A DNA stretch of 64,000 nt from Vibrio renipiscarius (GCF_000827885.1 NZ_JTKH01000006.1:496001-560000), one strand, 5' to 3'. Positions 20,644 to 29,931 are shown, numbered from the stretch's first letter. Numbers and translations are program-made. The notes: a model not told the origin generated them from the letters alone.

Positions 20644-22149
20644 TTACGCGCCTAGAATGGCTTGAAGGTCGTCTTCTACGTTAGAGATAGCACGCATATC
20701 GAACTTCTCTTGAATGATCGCCAATAGATTGTCAGTGAGGAATGCTGGTGCCGTAGGGCCGGTGTAAATGCCTTTTACGCCCAGAGCGAATAGAGTGAGT
20801 AAGATAACGATCGCTTTTTGTTCAAACCAAGACAGCACTAAGGTCAGAGGCAGTTCGTTGATGCCACAATCAAATTCGCTCGCTAACGCTAACGCCAATT
20901 GGATGGCTGAATAGGCATCGTTACATTGACCCACATCGAGTAGGCGAGGAATGCCATTGATGTCGCCAAATTGATTTTTGTTGAAACGGAATTTGCCACA
21001 CGCCAAAGTTAAAATCAGCGTATCTTCAGGCGCATTTGCGGTGAAATCGGTGTAGTAACTGCGCTCCGCTTTGTCACCATCACAGCCACCAACGAGGAAG
21101 AAGTGACGGATATTGCCTTGTTTTACCTGATCGATAACCGCAGGCGCGGCGTTCATCAGTGCGTTGCGGCCAAACCCGACCGTGATCATTTGCTCAATTT
21201 CGTTGTATTGGAAACCCGCTTGGTTCAAGGCACATTCGATCACCGCAGAGAAATCATCCCCTTCAAGGTGCGCCACACCCGGCCAGCCCACGATGCTGCG
21301 CGTGAATAGACGATCAGCATATTGACCGACATCTGGATTCAGCAAGCAATTAGAGGTCATTACGATTGCGCCTGGGAAGTTAGCAAACTCTTTTTGCTGA
21401 TTTTGCCATGCACTCCCGTAGTTACCCGCAAGGTGAGGGTACTTATTCAGTTCTGGGTAACCGTGTGCCGGTAGCATTTCACCGTTGGTATAAACGTTGA
21501 TGCCTTTGCCTTCGGTCTGTTGCAGGATTTTTTCAAACTGTGGGCTAAAACCAATCATTTCACCTTGTTGAGAGCGGGCTTGGTAGATCAGCGTTTGGGT
21601 CACGGAGTGATGCTTGCGGTTTTGCGCTTTGAGGTGTTTAAACTGCGCGATATTACGCAACGTGGCGGCAGTTAGGGCGGCAAATGTTTCGACTTCAACC
21701 CGGTCTAGGTTATCGAAGGCTCCAACGGCAAGCGCATCCATGGTCAATACGCCCACCAACTGGCCTTCGACATAGAGACTGCAACCTAAACAGTCATGGA
21801 CATCAATGCTTTGATCTTCGGTGAGTAGTACACCATCAAATGGATCGGGCAGTGGGCAATTGGCATCAAAGCGTACGGGATCGCGGCTATGCATTATTTG
21901 CTCAAGGCGTGGATGTGCACTTGGGTAAAAGCGTCGTCCTAAGATAGAGGCGGAGAGACCTTTGACCGCAACCGGTGTTAGGAACCCTTGTTCATCTAAG
22001 ATAAACAAAGCCGAAGCATCGCAAGGAAAAACCGTACTAACCCCTTCGACCAGTTGTTGGTATTGCTCTTCACTTGTTCGATTAGAACTGAGGTTTAAAG
22101 CGATATTGAGAAAGGTACGCGAGAAAGATGAAACAGGTAATGAAGACAT
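20644..22149 (-). CDS. In-frame chimera: NorR GAF domain fused to C-terminal half of Hcp
   Basis: 501 residues from two unrelated genes. Residues 1 to about 205 are the N-terminal part of NorR: a GAF domain with NO-iron residues Arg81 (HPRL), Asp in LPDPFDG (102-105) and Cys120 (VHDC), then the linker up to [12 protein letters not shown], the first residues of the AAA+ domain. From about residue 212 the sequence is class III Hcp: Glu224 (NGEMLPAH), Cys268, Cys356 (GGCDG), Cys384 (LACGKFRFN), Cys409 (GQCNDAYS), Glu443 and Lys445 (WFEQK), the hybrid-cluster ligands. Missing are the AAA+ ATPase and helix-turn-helix of NorR, and from Hcp about 260 N-terminal residues with the cubane cysteines and the cluster His. 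Most simply a deletion between tandem norR and hcp; an assembly error is possible. Hydroxylamine/NO reductase activity is doubtful. Confidence 0.85.
   Translation of the reverse strand: MSSLPVSSFSRTFLNIALNLSSNRTSEEQYQQLVEGVSTVFPCDASALFILDEQGFLTPVAVKGLSASILGRRFYPSAHPRLEQIMHSRDPVRFDANCPLPDPFDGVLLTEDQSIDVHDCLGCSLYVEGQLVGVLTMDALAVGAFDNLDRVEVETFAALTAATLRNIAQFKHLKAQNRKHHSVTQTLIYQARSQQGEMIGFSPQFEKILQQTEGKGINVYTNGEMLPAHGYPELNKYPHLAGNYGSAWQNQQKEFANFPGAIVMTSNCLLNPDVGQYADRLFTRSIVGWPGVAHLEGDDFSAVIECALNQAGFQYNEIEQMITVGFGRNALMNAAPAVIDQVKQGNIRHFFLVGGCDGDKAERSYYTDFTANAPEDTLILTLACGKFRFNKNQFGDINGIPRLLDVGQCNDAYSAIQLALALASEFDCGINELPLTLVLSWFEQKAIVILLTLFALGVKGIYTGPTAPAFLTDNLLAIIQEKFDMRAISNVEDDLQAILGA
21514..21540 (-). 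other. norR/hcp fusion junction
   Basis: Around codons 204-212 ([11 protein letters not shown]) the reading changes from NorR to Hcp without a stop or frameshift. EKILQQ could belong to either parent, so a short shared sequence may have mediated the deletion (inference). Confidence 0.7.
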
Positions 22150-22233
22150 AGCAATGCTCGAACAAAATGACGCGCTTATGCTAGCGGCATGATGTTAAAA
22201 GTACATCGCAGTCATGTTAGGGATGGCGTACGT

Positions 22234-22247
22234 TTGATTTAGATCAA
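22234..22247. promoter_or_regulatory. Perfect FNR-type box upstream of the norR-hcp chimera
   Basis: TTGATTTAGATCAA fits TTGAT-N4-ATCAA exactly. It lies 85-98 bases before the chimera start. FNR/CRP-family control of hcp genes is established in other bacteria. Confidence 0.65.
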
Positions 22248-22248
22248 A

Positions 22249-22274
22249 TAAAAAAGCCTCGAATCAATCGAGGC
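22249..22274 (-). terminator. Intrinsic terminator of the CARF-nuclease gene
   Basis: GCCTCGA-loop-TCGAGGC followed by TTTTTTATT on the minus strand. Confidence 0.85.
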
Positions 22275-22315
22275 TATTGGCTTTATTGCGTATTGACGTC
22301 GTCAATACGTTGCGG

Positions 22316-23485
22316 TTAGCAGTCTGAACAGTCTTCAGAGCCACCGGCTTCCACAAACCATTTGGTCAGGTAATTTTTGAGATCTTTGAGTTCTTCAGGG
22401 CCGATTAACGCCAAACCAAGATCTTCTGCGCGAGTGATGTCGTTATAACGTAACGGGCGGAAGCTCACCAGCATTGCGCGTGCTTGCAGGCCGCCGAGTA
22501 GGTCACGCAGCGATTCTAGTTTATACAGCGTATCATCGCCATCATCACGCATGCCTTTGGTTTTACACTCGATGATATGCAACTTGTTGTTTACAACGGA
22601 CGCCACATCCAATTCATTGCGAACTTCACGCTCACCTAATTGGCGGTATACCTGCACATTAAGCGAGTGATCTTGGATCGTCGGCATATCTTGTTGGATT
22701 TGTCGTACCGTACTGTGCACCAACGTCTCAAGCCACTCGCCATTTGAGAAACGACGGGCTTCTTCGCTCGTAAAGGTCAAAATTCCGCCTTGATACGTCG
22801 CGATATCGGCTTCGACCAAGTCGCTGAGTAGCATGTTCAGTTCACGGTAGCCTTGTTGCTTATCCGATAATTCAACGTCTAAACGTTGTTCTTTACGGCA
22901 GGTGGTCGCGAGGTAATTCAGCGTCGCAAGGCCAGGGCCAAGCTCCAGCGCGTTACTTGCCCAGCGTTCGCCAAGCTCGTACAGTTTTTGATCAAGCTGA
23001 GGAGGGAGGTCGTGCTCGTTAAATTCGCCTCTTGCACCGAAGATGGTTAAGTAATCATCAATGGTGATGCGGTCTTCAACTTGTGTGTCTTCTTTGCCTT
23101 CAGGGTAAAGCCAGCACAAACGGTCGCTGTTCGGTTCTACCACAAAAATAGGCCAATGCAGGCTACGAAAAACTTCATAAACAGACAGCAGTCGGTGACG
23201 CAAACCACAGCTTGCGTTGAGTTTTACTTCTTCGCCTCGAGATTTAAGCTCAGTGGCAAGTTGGCAAACGGCTTGCTTGATTTTAGACGTATTAGCCACA
23301 TTAGGAATTTCAAAAAATTCAGAGGTAATATCGCGCTTGGCCAACACACTATGAAGGCGGTGGTAAATCTCTTCTTGAGCTCTGACACCTATGAATACGA
23401 TGTGCTGACTGATGGTACGATTATCGAGTAGTGGTGTGACTAATCGAATGGGGTCCTGGTCGATAATCCCAACATGAACGGCCAT
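22316..23485 (-). CDS. CARF-domain nuclease, DUF1887 / Card1 (VC1899) type
   Basis: Protein of 389 residues that I recognise as the orthologue of V. cholerae VC1899, a three-part CARF, winged-helix and PD-(D/E)xK nuclease protein. The CARF domain (about 1-145) has the conserved strand VKLNASCGLRHRL (88-100) where cyclic-oligoadenylate-binding members have N-x-T-G-G-T-K; here it reads NASCGLRH, a degenerate ligand loop. A winged helix follows (about 165-250), and the nuclease has Glu285/Asn290-Glu-Leu-Asp293 and Glu306-Cys-Lys308 (IIECKTK), the catalytic D-ExK set. Card1/Can2 relatives are type III CRISPR accessory nucleases activated by cyclic oligoadenylate. No CRISPR array or cas gene is visible here. 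Own terminator, so monocistronic. Confidence 0.88.
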   Translation of the reverse strand: MAVHVGIIDQDPIRLVTPLLDNRTISQHIVFIGVRAQEEIYHRLHSVLAKRDITSEFFEIPNVANTSKIKQAVCQLATELKSRGEEVKLNASCGLRHRLLSVYEVFRSLHWPIFVVEPNSDRLCWLYPEGKEDTQVEDRITIDDYLTIFGARGEFNEHDLPPQLDQKLYELGERWASNALELGPGLATLNYLATTCRKEQRLDVELSDKQQGYRELNMLLSDLVEADIATYQGGILTFTSEEARRFSNGEWLETLVHSTVRQIQQDMPTIQDHSLNVQVYRQLGEREVRNELDVASVVNNKLHIIECKTKGMRDDGDDTLYKLESLRDLLGGLQARAMLVSFRPLRYNDITRAEDLGLALIGPEELKDLKNYLTKWFVEAGGSEDCSDC

Positions 23486-23569
23486 AGTTGTTCCTCATGT
23501 TTGGCTTGCGAAACGGAAAATGAATAGATAAATCAGCAAGCCTTTCTAACGATATAATGCTGCAGTCGA

Positions 23570-23608
23570 CAAAAAACAAGGGCGATTTATCAATTAAATC
23601 GCCCTTGT
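23570..23608 (-). terminator. Intrinsic terminator of the chemoreceptor gene
   Basis: Fourteen-pair perfect stem ACAAGGGCGATTTA / TAAATCGCCCTTGT with TCAAT loop and TTTTTT tail on the minus strand. Confidence 0.92.
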
Positions 23609-23634
23609 TCAAATATTTAACGGATATTTCTGCA

Positions 23635-25626
23635 TTACACCTTAAATCGATGGACCAATTCACCCTGCTGGTTAGCCAGTTGTGTCAGGTTATTACTGGT
23701 GCTGGCGATTTCAGCCATGGCTCGATAGCTGGAGTCCGCGATTTCATTGATCTCTTCGATACTGAGTGCGATTTCGCCGACGGTTTGGTTTTGTTCCTCG
23801 GCCGCGACCGAAATATGGCCGCTCATTTGGCTTATCTCCATAATCAAAGATTGAATTTCTTCCATCGCACTGTTTGCGTTAGAGGCTTGATCAACCGACA
23901 GAGTCATATCATTCATACAGCTTTGAATCACTTCACCTGCCGACGTTGAGCTGCTTTGCAGTGCGCTGATCATTTTTTCAATTTCGCTGGTGGATTCTGT
24001 TGTTCGTTTCGCCAATACGCGCACCTCATCTGCCACGACGGCAAAACCACGCCCTTGTTCCCCTGCGCGGGCGGCTTCTATGGCGGCATTAAGCGCAAGC
24101 AGGTTAGTTTGCTCGGCGATATTACGAATTACATCCAAAATTGAACCGATCTTGCTGCTCATGTCTTGCAGTGCTTTAACCGCGTTGACGGATTCGTTTA
24201 AGCGGTGTTCAAGTTGGTTTATGGTCGCGATATTTGTGGCCATGATATGTCGACCTTGCTCAGACGCTATTTCCACTTGGCCAACCATTTGCAATGAACT
24301 TTGTGCGCTTTGCGCGACTTCATTGACGGAATGTGTCATTTGGTTCATTGCGGTCGCAACGCTTGAGGTTTGATGGCGCTGCTGGTTTAGCTGAGTTTGC
24401 GTCGTTGTTAGGGTCGTTTGGTTTTTGTTGGCGGTATCGGTTAGATTGTCTGATGCCTCATTTAGGCGCATCAGAATGTTATGTAGATTGTCCGCTAGAT
24501 CATTAATGTGCCCGCTTACGCGACTAAATTCATTGTTGTAGCGAATCTCGATACGTTGAGTCATATCGCCTTCACTTAATGCTTCTAGTGTTTTTAAAAT
24601 TCGAGTTAATGGTGTGCGGACACTATGAGCGATGTGATAACCAATGCCAGCGGCAAAGACCACAACGACAAGACACAAAAAGATCGAACGAATCAATCCT
24701 GAGTCGTAAACTTTGCCTGCGTCGCTCAAAGAAGCATTGAGGTTATTTTGTGCCGTTTCACTGAATGAGTTCAACAGTACCATCGAGGTGTCGATTTCTT
24801 TAGTTAAGTTGGCAATGTTGTCGTAGAGCGCTTGGCGAGAGCGTAGATAGCTATCGTGCTGGTGCAGTACGCCGCCTTTTTGACCGATGTCGATAGAGAA
24901 TTGGCCAACGGGCGCGTCAAACTTTTCTTGAAGAGAAGGAAGTTGAGTCAATAAGCCACGGTATGCGTAATTCAGATGAGTGACCGCTTTTTTGTTCTTG
25001 GCGACGGCTTTAGCGACAAACTCAGTGTCGCTACTGGCCAGGGCGTCGGAGGTGATCACTTCAGCGTCTTTAAGCTTATCAAAATAGCTTCTTGCCATGA
25101 CTTTGACGGCAATTTTATCCTGATTATCAACGTATTTTTGCATACCAGAGCTGAGCTCTGAGTGGAGGCGTTGAAACTGACGCGTCGATTTTTGAACCAG
25201 TTCTTGCGCGGTAAACATGTTGCGATAGTTGTCCATCGCTTCCGTCGCTTCAGTAAAGTAGCGACGTTCCATGGCTTTGACTTGTTCCATGCGGTTGATG
25301 AGGTCGGGGTTATTTGCGCTGGCTTGTTCAAGTTCAACCAGCGTGCGGTCGAAATGCACTTTTGCCTTATCAAATTCGGTACGAATAACGTCCATGCGCT
25401 CAAAACTTTGTGTTGTTAAGTAGTCTTTGAACAGTTTATCCGCCGTTAGGAGAGCAACGTTAGTCTGATTCGATATCGAAACAAGAGGTAATGATGTATT
25501 GGTGACGCTCGCAAAATGTTGATGAATTTGTTCCATTCCACGTAATGCCATGAATGTGGATACGGCGAACATCAAAATGATCAATGCAAAGCCAGCGTAC
25601 ATCCGTCTTATCACTGAACCTTTCAT
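23635..25626 (-). CDS. Methyl-accepting chemotaxis protein
   Basis: Transmembrane chemoreceptor, 663 residues from the preferred ATG, which has a strong AAGGAGAG ribosome site; an in-frame start ten codons earlier lacks one. TM1 is at about residues 9-30, then a large helical periplasmic sensor (about 35-310, long enough for a double four-helix-bundle or HBM-type domain), TM2 near residues 315-337, HAMP ([25 protein letters not shown]) and a cytoplasmic signalling hairpin with the conserved tip [34 protein letters not shown]. No NWETF-type CheR tether at the C-terminus. The ligand is unknown. Confidence 0.95.
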   Translation of the reverse strand: MKGSVIRRMYAGFALIILMFAVSTFMALRGMEQIHQHFASVTNTSLPLVSISNQTNVALLTADKLFKDYLTTQSFERMDVIRTEFDKAKVHFDRTLVELEQASANNPDLINRMEQVKAMERRYFTEATEAMDNYRNMFTAQELVQKSTRQFQRLHSELSSGMQKYVDNQDKIAVKVMARSYFDKLKDAEVITSDALASSDTEFVAKAVAKNKKAVTHLNYAYRGLLTQLPSLQEKFDAPVGQFSIDIGQKGGVLHQHDSYLRSRQALYDNIANLTKEIDTSMVLLNSFSETAQNNLNASLSDAGKVYDSGLIRSIFLCLVVVVFAAGIGYHIAHSVRTPLTRILKTLEALSEGDMTQRIEIRYNNEFSRVSGHINDLADNLHNILMRLNEASDNLTDTANKNQTTLTTTQTQLNQQRHQTSSVATAMNQMTHSVNEVAQSAQSSLQMVGQVEIASEQGRHIMATNIATINQLEHRLNESVNAVKALQDMSSKIGSILDVIRNIAEQTNLLALNAAIEAARAGEQGRGFAVVADEVRVLAKRTTESTSEIEKMISALQSSSTSAGEVIQSCMNDMTLSVDQASNANSAMEEIQSLIMEISQMSGHISVAAEEQNQTVGEIALSIEEINEIADSSYRAMAEIASTSNNLTQLANQQGELVHRFKV

Positions 25627-25845
25627 GGATCTCTCCTTATTGGGGTAGTTAATCATTAAAATTATCAGGTTTGGGACAGATGTATTGAGTTTGATACACG
25701 TGTTTTATGACACATAATACAAAAAAAAAGTTTTTTAATTGAGATGATCCATTTTTATTAAATGAACGTTGTTTTAATTGTGATTTTTAGATACATGCCG
25801 CATACTTATTTTAATCGTTAGTGAGCGTTATTCATGGAGTACAAC

Positions 25846-26196
25846 ATGGCTGAAGAGACCATTTTTAGTAAAATTATTCGCAAAGAAATCCCGGCAGATG
25901 TCATCTATCAAGATGATTTGGTTACGGCATTTCGCGATATCAACCCTCGTGCGCCAAGCCATATTTTGATTGTTCCTAATACACTCATCCCGACAGTGAA
26001 CGACATCGAAACCAATGATGAATTAGCCATGGGCCGTATGTTTACGGTGGCAAAGAAATTGGCAAAAGAAGAAGGGATTGATCAAGACGGTTATCGTTTA
26101 ATCGTTAACTGTAATGCGCATGGTGGCCAAGAAGTTTATCACATTCATATGCATCTAGTGGGTGGTCGTCCGCTCGGTCCATTACTGATGAACTAA
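25846..26196 (+). CDS. hinT: HIT-family purine nucleoside phosphoramidase HinT
   Basis: Hydrolyses AMP-lysine and other nucleoside phosphoramidates. 116 residues from the ATG with a GGAG ribosome site six bases upstream (an upstream in-frame ATG at 25834 overlaps that site). The catalytic triad motif is [10 protein letters not shown] near the C-terminus, preceded by NCNAHGGQ, and the start [23 protein letters not shown] is typical. Heads the hinT-ycfL-lpoB-thiK-ycfP-ndh neighbourhood known from enterobacteria; a terminator separates it from the next gene. Confidence 0.95.
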   Translation: MAEETIFSKIIRKEIPADVIYQDDLVTAFRDINPRAPSHILIVPNTLIPTVNDIETNDELAMGRMFTVAKKLAKEEGIDQDGYRLIVNCNAHGGQEVYHIHMHLVGGRPLGPLLMN

Positions 26197-26231
26197 AAGA
26201 GATGAACTAAATTAGATGTTATCAGGTCTAC

Positions 26232-26260
26232 AAAAAGCACAGCATAGGGTGTGCTTTTTA
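26232..26260 (+). terminator. Intrinsic terminator of hinT
   Basis: AAAAAGCAC-loop-GTGCTTTTT, 36 bases after the hinT stop. Confidence 0.85.
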
Positions 26261-26282
26261 TTACAATCAATTGGAGTGCGAA

Positions 26283-27674
26283 TTGAAAGCTAGCGTTCGA
26301 CTCGTGCTGGTCTTGTCCAGCTCTCTACTTCTCTCGGCTTGCGCCAATTTTACTGCCGGCAATTTATTCAGCGATTACAGCACACAAAACGCGGCGGTGT
26401 ATCAAGCGGTCAAGCAGGGTGATTATGTCAAAGCGAAAGAAAAGTTACCTGATGAAATTGCTGGAGATATCTTAGATAATTTTGAAAAAGGCCGCGTTTA
26501 CCTCTTGGGCCAAGATTACACGCAAAGCCAAGACGCACTAGGGCTAAGCGACTCTGCGGTGAGAGTGGAGCAAGATAAAGCGGTTGTATCCATTTCAGAT
26601 ACTGCATCCAGTGTCGGCGCTTTGGCGGCTAACGACAACCTCAAAACCTATCAACCAGTCGATTATGAGCTAGGCTTCCTTCACCTCTATTTAGGCTTAA
26701 ACTATGTAAAAGCCAACCAATTAGATGATGCATTGGTAGAGATGCGTCGCGCCAATCAAGTACAAGAACAAGCAAAAAAAGATCGTGAGCGTGCTCTGGC
26801 TTCGGCAGAAAAAGAGATGAAGTCGAAAGGATTGACGCCAAACTTGGGCAGTGTATTGGCGAAATACCCAGATGCGGGTAAGACGTTACAAGCGGTCCAA
26901 AACGCCTATCTAATGTATTTGTCGGCTTTACTGTTTGAAGCAGACAATGATCTTAACAGTGCTTATGTTGATTACCGACGTGCGTTGGCGGTCATGCCTG
27001 ATAATCGCAGCGTGATTGATAGCACCATGCGAGTCGCGAAGCGATTGGGCATGCGAGAAGATCTTCGACAACTCGAACAACGTTATGGCAAAACGCCAAA
27101 ATTAAACCACAATCAAGCTCGAGTGATTGTTTTTCAAGAGCAGGGGATTGTTGATGCTTTACAAGGCTGGAAGCTATCTTTACCGCTCTATGACAGTCGC
27201 GGTAACGGTGCATTGTATTCTTTAGCTCTGCCGTATTACCCATCAAAACACGCCGCTCAATTTTCAGCACCGCGACTTAATCAACAAGCGCTTTCTCAAG
27301 ATCTGCTGGCTGACGTTAATTTGATGGCACAACGCGACCTTTCTGAACGTATGCCAAACTTGGTGATCAGACAGGCGCTGCGGGTGGTGGCCAAAGATCA
27401 ATTGCGTAAAGAAACCACCAAAGGTGATGACGTTGGCAATTTGATTTTTAATGTTTGGAATACCCTGACAGAGCAACCGGATACTCGTAGTTGGCAAACC
27501 TTGCCAGCGTCAATATACGCCAGTTCTACGGTAGTGGAAGCCGGAGAGCAACAACTTGATATCAATGGGAAACCATACAATTTTAGTGTGTCTCAGGGGC
27601 AAACTGTGTTGGTATGGCTTTCACGTCAAGGTAACAACGCCACATTGTGGCATAAGCAACTAGGAAGATTGTGA
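26283..27674 (+). CDS. COG3014 family lipoprotein, unknown function
   Basis: 463-residue predicted lipoprotein. The start is taken as TTG at 26283 because a GGAG site lies six bases upstream and the signal peptide then begins MKASVRLVLVL and ends in the lipobox Leu-Ser-Ala-Cys20; the TTG at 26271 overlaps that site. The mature protein is helical with repeat-like stretches (ELGFLHLYLGLNYVKANQLDDALVEMRRANQVQEQAKK; LMYLSALLFEADNDLNSAYVDYRRALAVMP) that look like TPR-type hairpins. It precedes and overlaps ycfL (TGATG) and is followed by lpoB, so a link to peptidoglycan synthase control is possible but unproven. Confidence 0.75.
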   Translation: MKASVRLVLVLSSSLLLSACANFTAGNLFSDYSTQNAAVYQAVKQGDYVKAKEKLPDEIAGDILDNFEKGRVYLLGQDYTQSQDALGLSDSAVRVEQDKAVVSISDTASSVGALAANDNLKTYQPVDYELGFLHLYLGLNYVKANQLDDALVEMRRANQVQEQAKKDRERALASAEKEMKSKGLTPNLGSVLAKYPDAGKTLQAVQNAYLMYLSALLFEADNDLNSAYVDYRRALAVMPDNRSVIDSTMRVAKRLGMREDLRQLEQRYGKTPKLNHNQARVIVFQEQGIVDALQGWKLSLPLYDSRGNGALYSLALPYYPSKHAAQFSAPRLNQQALSQDLLADVNLMAQRDLSERMPNLVIRQALRVVAKDQLRKETTKGDDVGNLIFNVWNTLTEQPDTRSWQTLPASIYASSTVVEAGEQQLDINGKPYNFSVSQGQTVLVWLSRQGNNATLWHKQLGRL

Positions 27675-28063
27675 TGAAGAAATTCGTAATAGTGATCTTA
27701 TCAATGTTTGCCATGGTGGCTTGTACGACCAATACATCAGGCCTTCGCATTGATGGGGATGCTCAAAAAGTATTGTTTGGTGATTCTTCGATGTCGCGCA
27801 GTTTAAGCGTGGATGATATTACCACCACTCAGGTGGATGGCCATGCACAAGGTATTGTGAGTCTAACTAGCAATATCAGTAGCGATCTTGATTTGTTATA
27901 TCGCTTTTATTGGTATAACGATCAAGGCCTAGAGGTCAACACTAAGGTCGGAAACTGGAGAAGACTCATTATTCGCGGTAAAGAAACACGCTCAATTTCG
28001 GAAGTATCGGTTAACCCCGATGCCACGCAATTTAGAGTTCAAATTAGACGAAATAACGATTAA
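27674..28063 (+). CDS. ycfL: YcfL family lipoprotein (DUF1425)
   Basis: Small lipoprotein, 129 residues, of the YcfL/DUF1425 family. Start at the ATG overlapping the previous stop (TGATG) with an AGGAAG ribosome site. The signal peptide ends in Val-Ala-Cys17. The mature domain (DLLYRFYWYNDQGLEVNTKVGNWRRLIIRGKETRSISEVSVNPDATQFRVQIRR) has the immunoglobulin-like look of the family. Position just before lpoB is as in E. coli. Function unknown. Confidence 0.85.
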   Translation: MKKFVIVILSMFAMVACTTNTSGLRIDGDAQKVLFGDSSMSRSLSVDDITTTQVDGHAQGIVSLTSNISSDLDLLYRFYWYNDQGLEVNTKVGNWRRLIIRGKETRSISEVSVNPDATQFRVQIRRNND

Positions 28064-28128
28064 CTAAAGAAGTGAGGATTTCAGCGAGATTACGCGGGGC
28101 TCACGAGAAAATAATGAAGGAATCAAGC

Positions 28129-28719
28129 ATGAAAAAAAGTGTGATTGCGCTATTGGGTTTAGCGGTTGTTTTAGGGGGTTGTTCTAACCAAGTGAGTTAC
28201 GGCGACGCACAAGCTGTCGAAACGACAACCATTGACTTTGGCTCAACGGATCTGCAAACCATCGCAGCAGAGATGGTTGACAGCATGCTGAACTCAGGTT
28301 CAGTGGCGGCGATTACGCGTGATTCTCGCCCAATTGTGTTTGTGGAACGAATCAAAAACAAAACCAGCGAGCACATTGATACCGAATCAATCACTGACAG
28401 CATCAGCACCAAAATGTTGAACTCAGGTAAGTTCCGTTTTGTTGATATGGACCGTGTAGAGGCGGTGCGTGATCAATTGAACTTTCAAAACAATGATGAG
28501 TTAGTGAATCAAAGCAACGCGATTCAGTTTGGTAAAATGGTCGGTGCGCAATACATGCTATACGGCAACCTATCAAGCATTGCTAAAAATGCCGGTAGCG
28601 ACAAAGACGTTTACTACAAAATGACGATGCGTTTAATGGATCTGGAGTCAGGTTTGATTGAATGGGCCGATGAAACAGAGATCCGTAAGCAAGAATCAAA
28701 GAGCTTCTTGGGTCTTTAA
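28129..28719 (+). CDS. lpoB: Penicillin-binding protein activator LpoB
   Basis: Outer-membrane lipoprotein that reaches through the periplasm to activate the bifunctional synthase PBP1b. 196 residues from the ATG with an AAGGAA site; an upstream in-frame start at 28072 gives a poor signal peptide. Lipobox Leu-Gly-Gly-Cys18. The folded domain shows the YcfM/LpoB blocks RPIVFVERIKNKTSEHIDTESITDSISTKMLNSGKFRFVD and GAQYMLYGNLSSIAK. The disordered stretch between the lipid anchor and the folded domain is short compared with E. coli LpoB. Gene order ycfL-lpoB-thiK supports the call. Confidence 0.92.
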   Translation: MKKSVIALLGLAVVLGGCSNQVSYGDAQAVETTTIDFGSTDLQTIAAEMVDSMLNSGSVAAITRDSRPIVFVERIKNKTSEHIDTESITDSISTKMLNSGKFRFVDMDRVEAVRDQLNFQNNDELVNQSNAIQFGKMVGAQYMLYGNLSSIAKNAGSDKDVYYKMTMRLMDLESGLIEWADETEIRKQESKSFLGL

Positions 28720-28902
28720 TCCATTGACATCCAAACAACGCGAAGTTGCCGTTTAGCGATAGTGATCCTCCATTTAAATTTCTAAGTATTTGATGGCTTA
28801 GACGATCGATGTGGTCAGATTTAGAGAGTGAATCCGCGTAGCGGCAACGTCACGTTGTATGGAACAATCTTGGTATGAAAATATCAAAGCAAGGAACGAT
28901 GT

Positions 28903-29754
28903 ATGGCACGAATGTCGTGGCATGAAGCTTGTCAGCTAGACGGTTCATTGGCATCTCTGGATCGTTTTTTTGCGTCACCCCCGGAATACAGCCAGACACT
29001 GACTGGCGGGCTAACGAACCGTTGTTGGAAGATTGTAGAGCGTAGTGGTCGAGCTTATGTATGGCGACCGACCACACCCATTACTCAGGCATTTTCGATC
29101 TCTCGGGCGCAGGAATACCAGATTCTTACCTCGATTAACGATTGTGGCTTTAGTCCAAAGCCTGTGCATCTTAACGGCCAAGGCCTATTGGTCGAGTGGC
29201 TTGAAGGTCAATCTCTTACGGACAACCTGAGTGCTGAGTTATTAATTGAAGCTCTCGTTAATGTCCATTCGTTACCGACTGCTCGGCTTCCTGTTCCTCC
29301 CTTCAATTTTACCGCACGTGTTGACCATTACTGGATGCAATTAGAACCTGAACTTAAAAGTGAAGGCTACCAAGCGATTTACGAAAAATGGCGCAACCCA
29401 CCGAGTTTACCTCCCGTCGAGCTGTCACTTTGTCATTTTGATCTGGCTGGATACAACATGGTAGGAACGGAACAAGGTGCTAAAATTATCGATTGGGAGT
29501 ACGCCACGATAGGCGACCCTCGATTGGACTTAACGCTCAGTATTGATGTGGCCGAAGTGGATGAAATGGCTGCGATTCAGCATTACTGCCAATTACGTCA
29601 ATTAGAGCACCCTGAAGCATGGGTTGAAGGGGTGAGAGCATGGCGTCCGAGGGCAACCATGATGGCGATGCTCTGGTACTTACTTGCCTATCAGTTGTGG
29701 GGCGATGAGTACTATTTACAGCAAGCTGAGCTGCTCAAACCGGGTCTTTACTAA
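28903..29754 (+). CDS. thiK: Thiamine kinase-like phosphotransferase (APH fold)
   Basis: Kinase of the aminoglycoside phosphotransferase/choline kinase fold, 283 residues, probably thiamine kinase (ATP plus thiamine to thiamine phosphate) by position after lpoB. An N-lobe nucleotide-loop region (TGGLTNRCWKI), the catalytic Brenner motif CHFDLAGYNM and the metal-binding IIDWEYATIGDPRLDL are all present. An AAGGAA site supports the start. The substrate is inferred from synteny only; other choline-kinase-like substrates remain possible. nagZ, which follows thiK in E. coli, is not present here. Confidence 0.75.
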   Translation: MARMSWHEACQLDGSLASLDRFFASPPEYSQTLTGGLTNRCWKIVERSGRAYVWRPTTPITQAFSISRAQEYQILTSINDCGFSPKPVHLNGQGLLVEWLEGQSLTDNLSAELLIEALVNVHSLPTARLPVPPFNFTARVDHYWMQLEPELKSEGYQAIYEKWRNPPSLPPVELSLCHFDLAGYNMVGTEQGAKIIDWEYATIGDPRLDLTLSIDVAEVDEMAAIQHYCQLRQLEHPEAWVEGVRAWRPRATMMAMLWYLLAYQLWGDEYYLQQAELLKPGLY

Positions 29755-29931
29755 GGACATTTTGTTGTCGAGATCACTGTTTTGTTTAGGCTCTGCAAGA
29801 ATATCGTCTCGCTCTCTTTAAAACCTTAGCTTTCGTGTTAAATTAAATGACGTTTGTTGCCTTTTGGTAAGCGCATTGTGGCATTGTGAATCGGCATTTA
29901 AACAAACCGATTAGAATAATAAGGAAGTAAC

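Noticed and set aside
22200..23700. Possible CRISPR array or cas genes near the CARF nuclease
   Set aside because: No regularly spaced repeats and no cas-like protein is visible on either side; neighbours are a chemoreceptor and the norR-hcp chimera.
28720..29931. nagZ expected between thiK and ycfP as in E. coli
   Set aside because: The gaps are only 183 and 177 bases and no glycosidase sequence is present; nagZ must be elsewhere.
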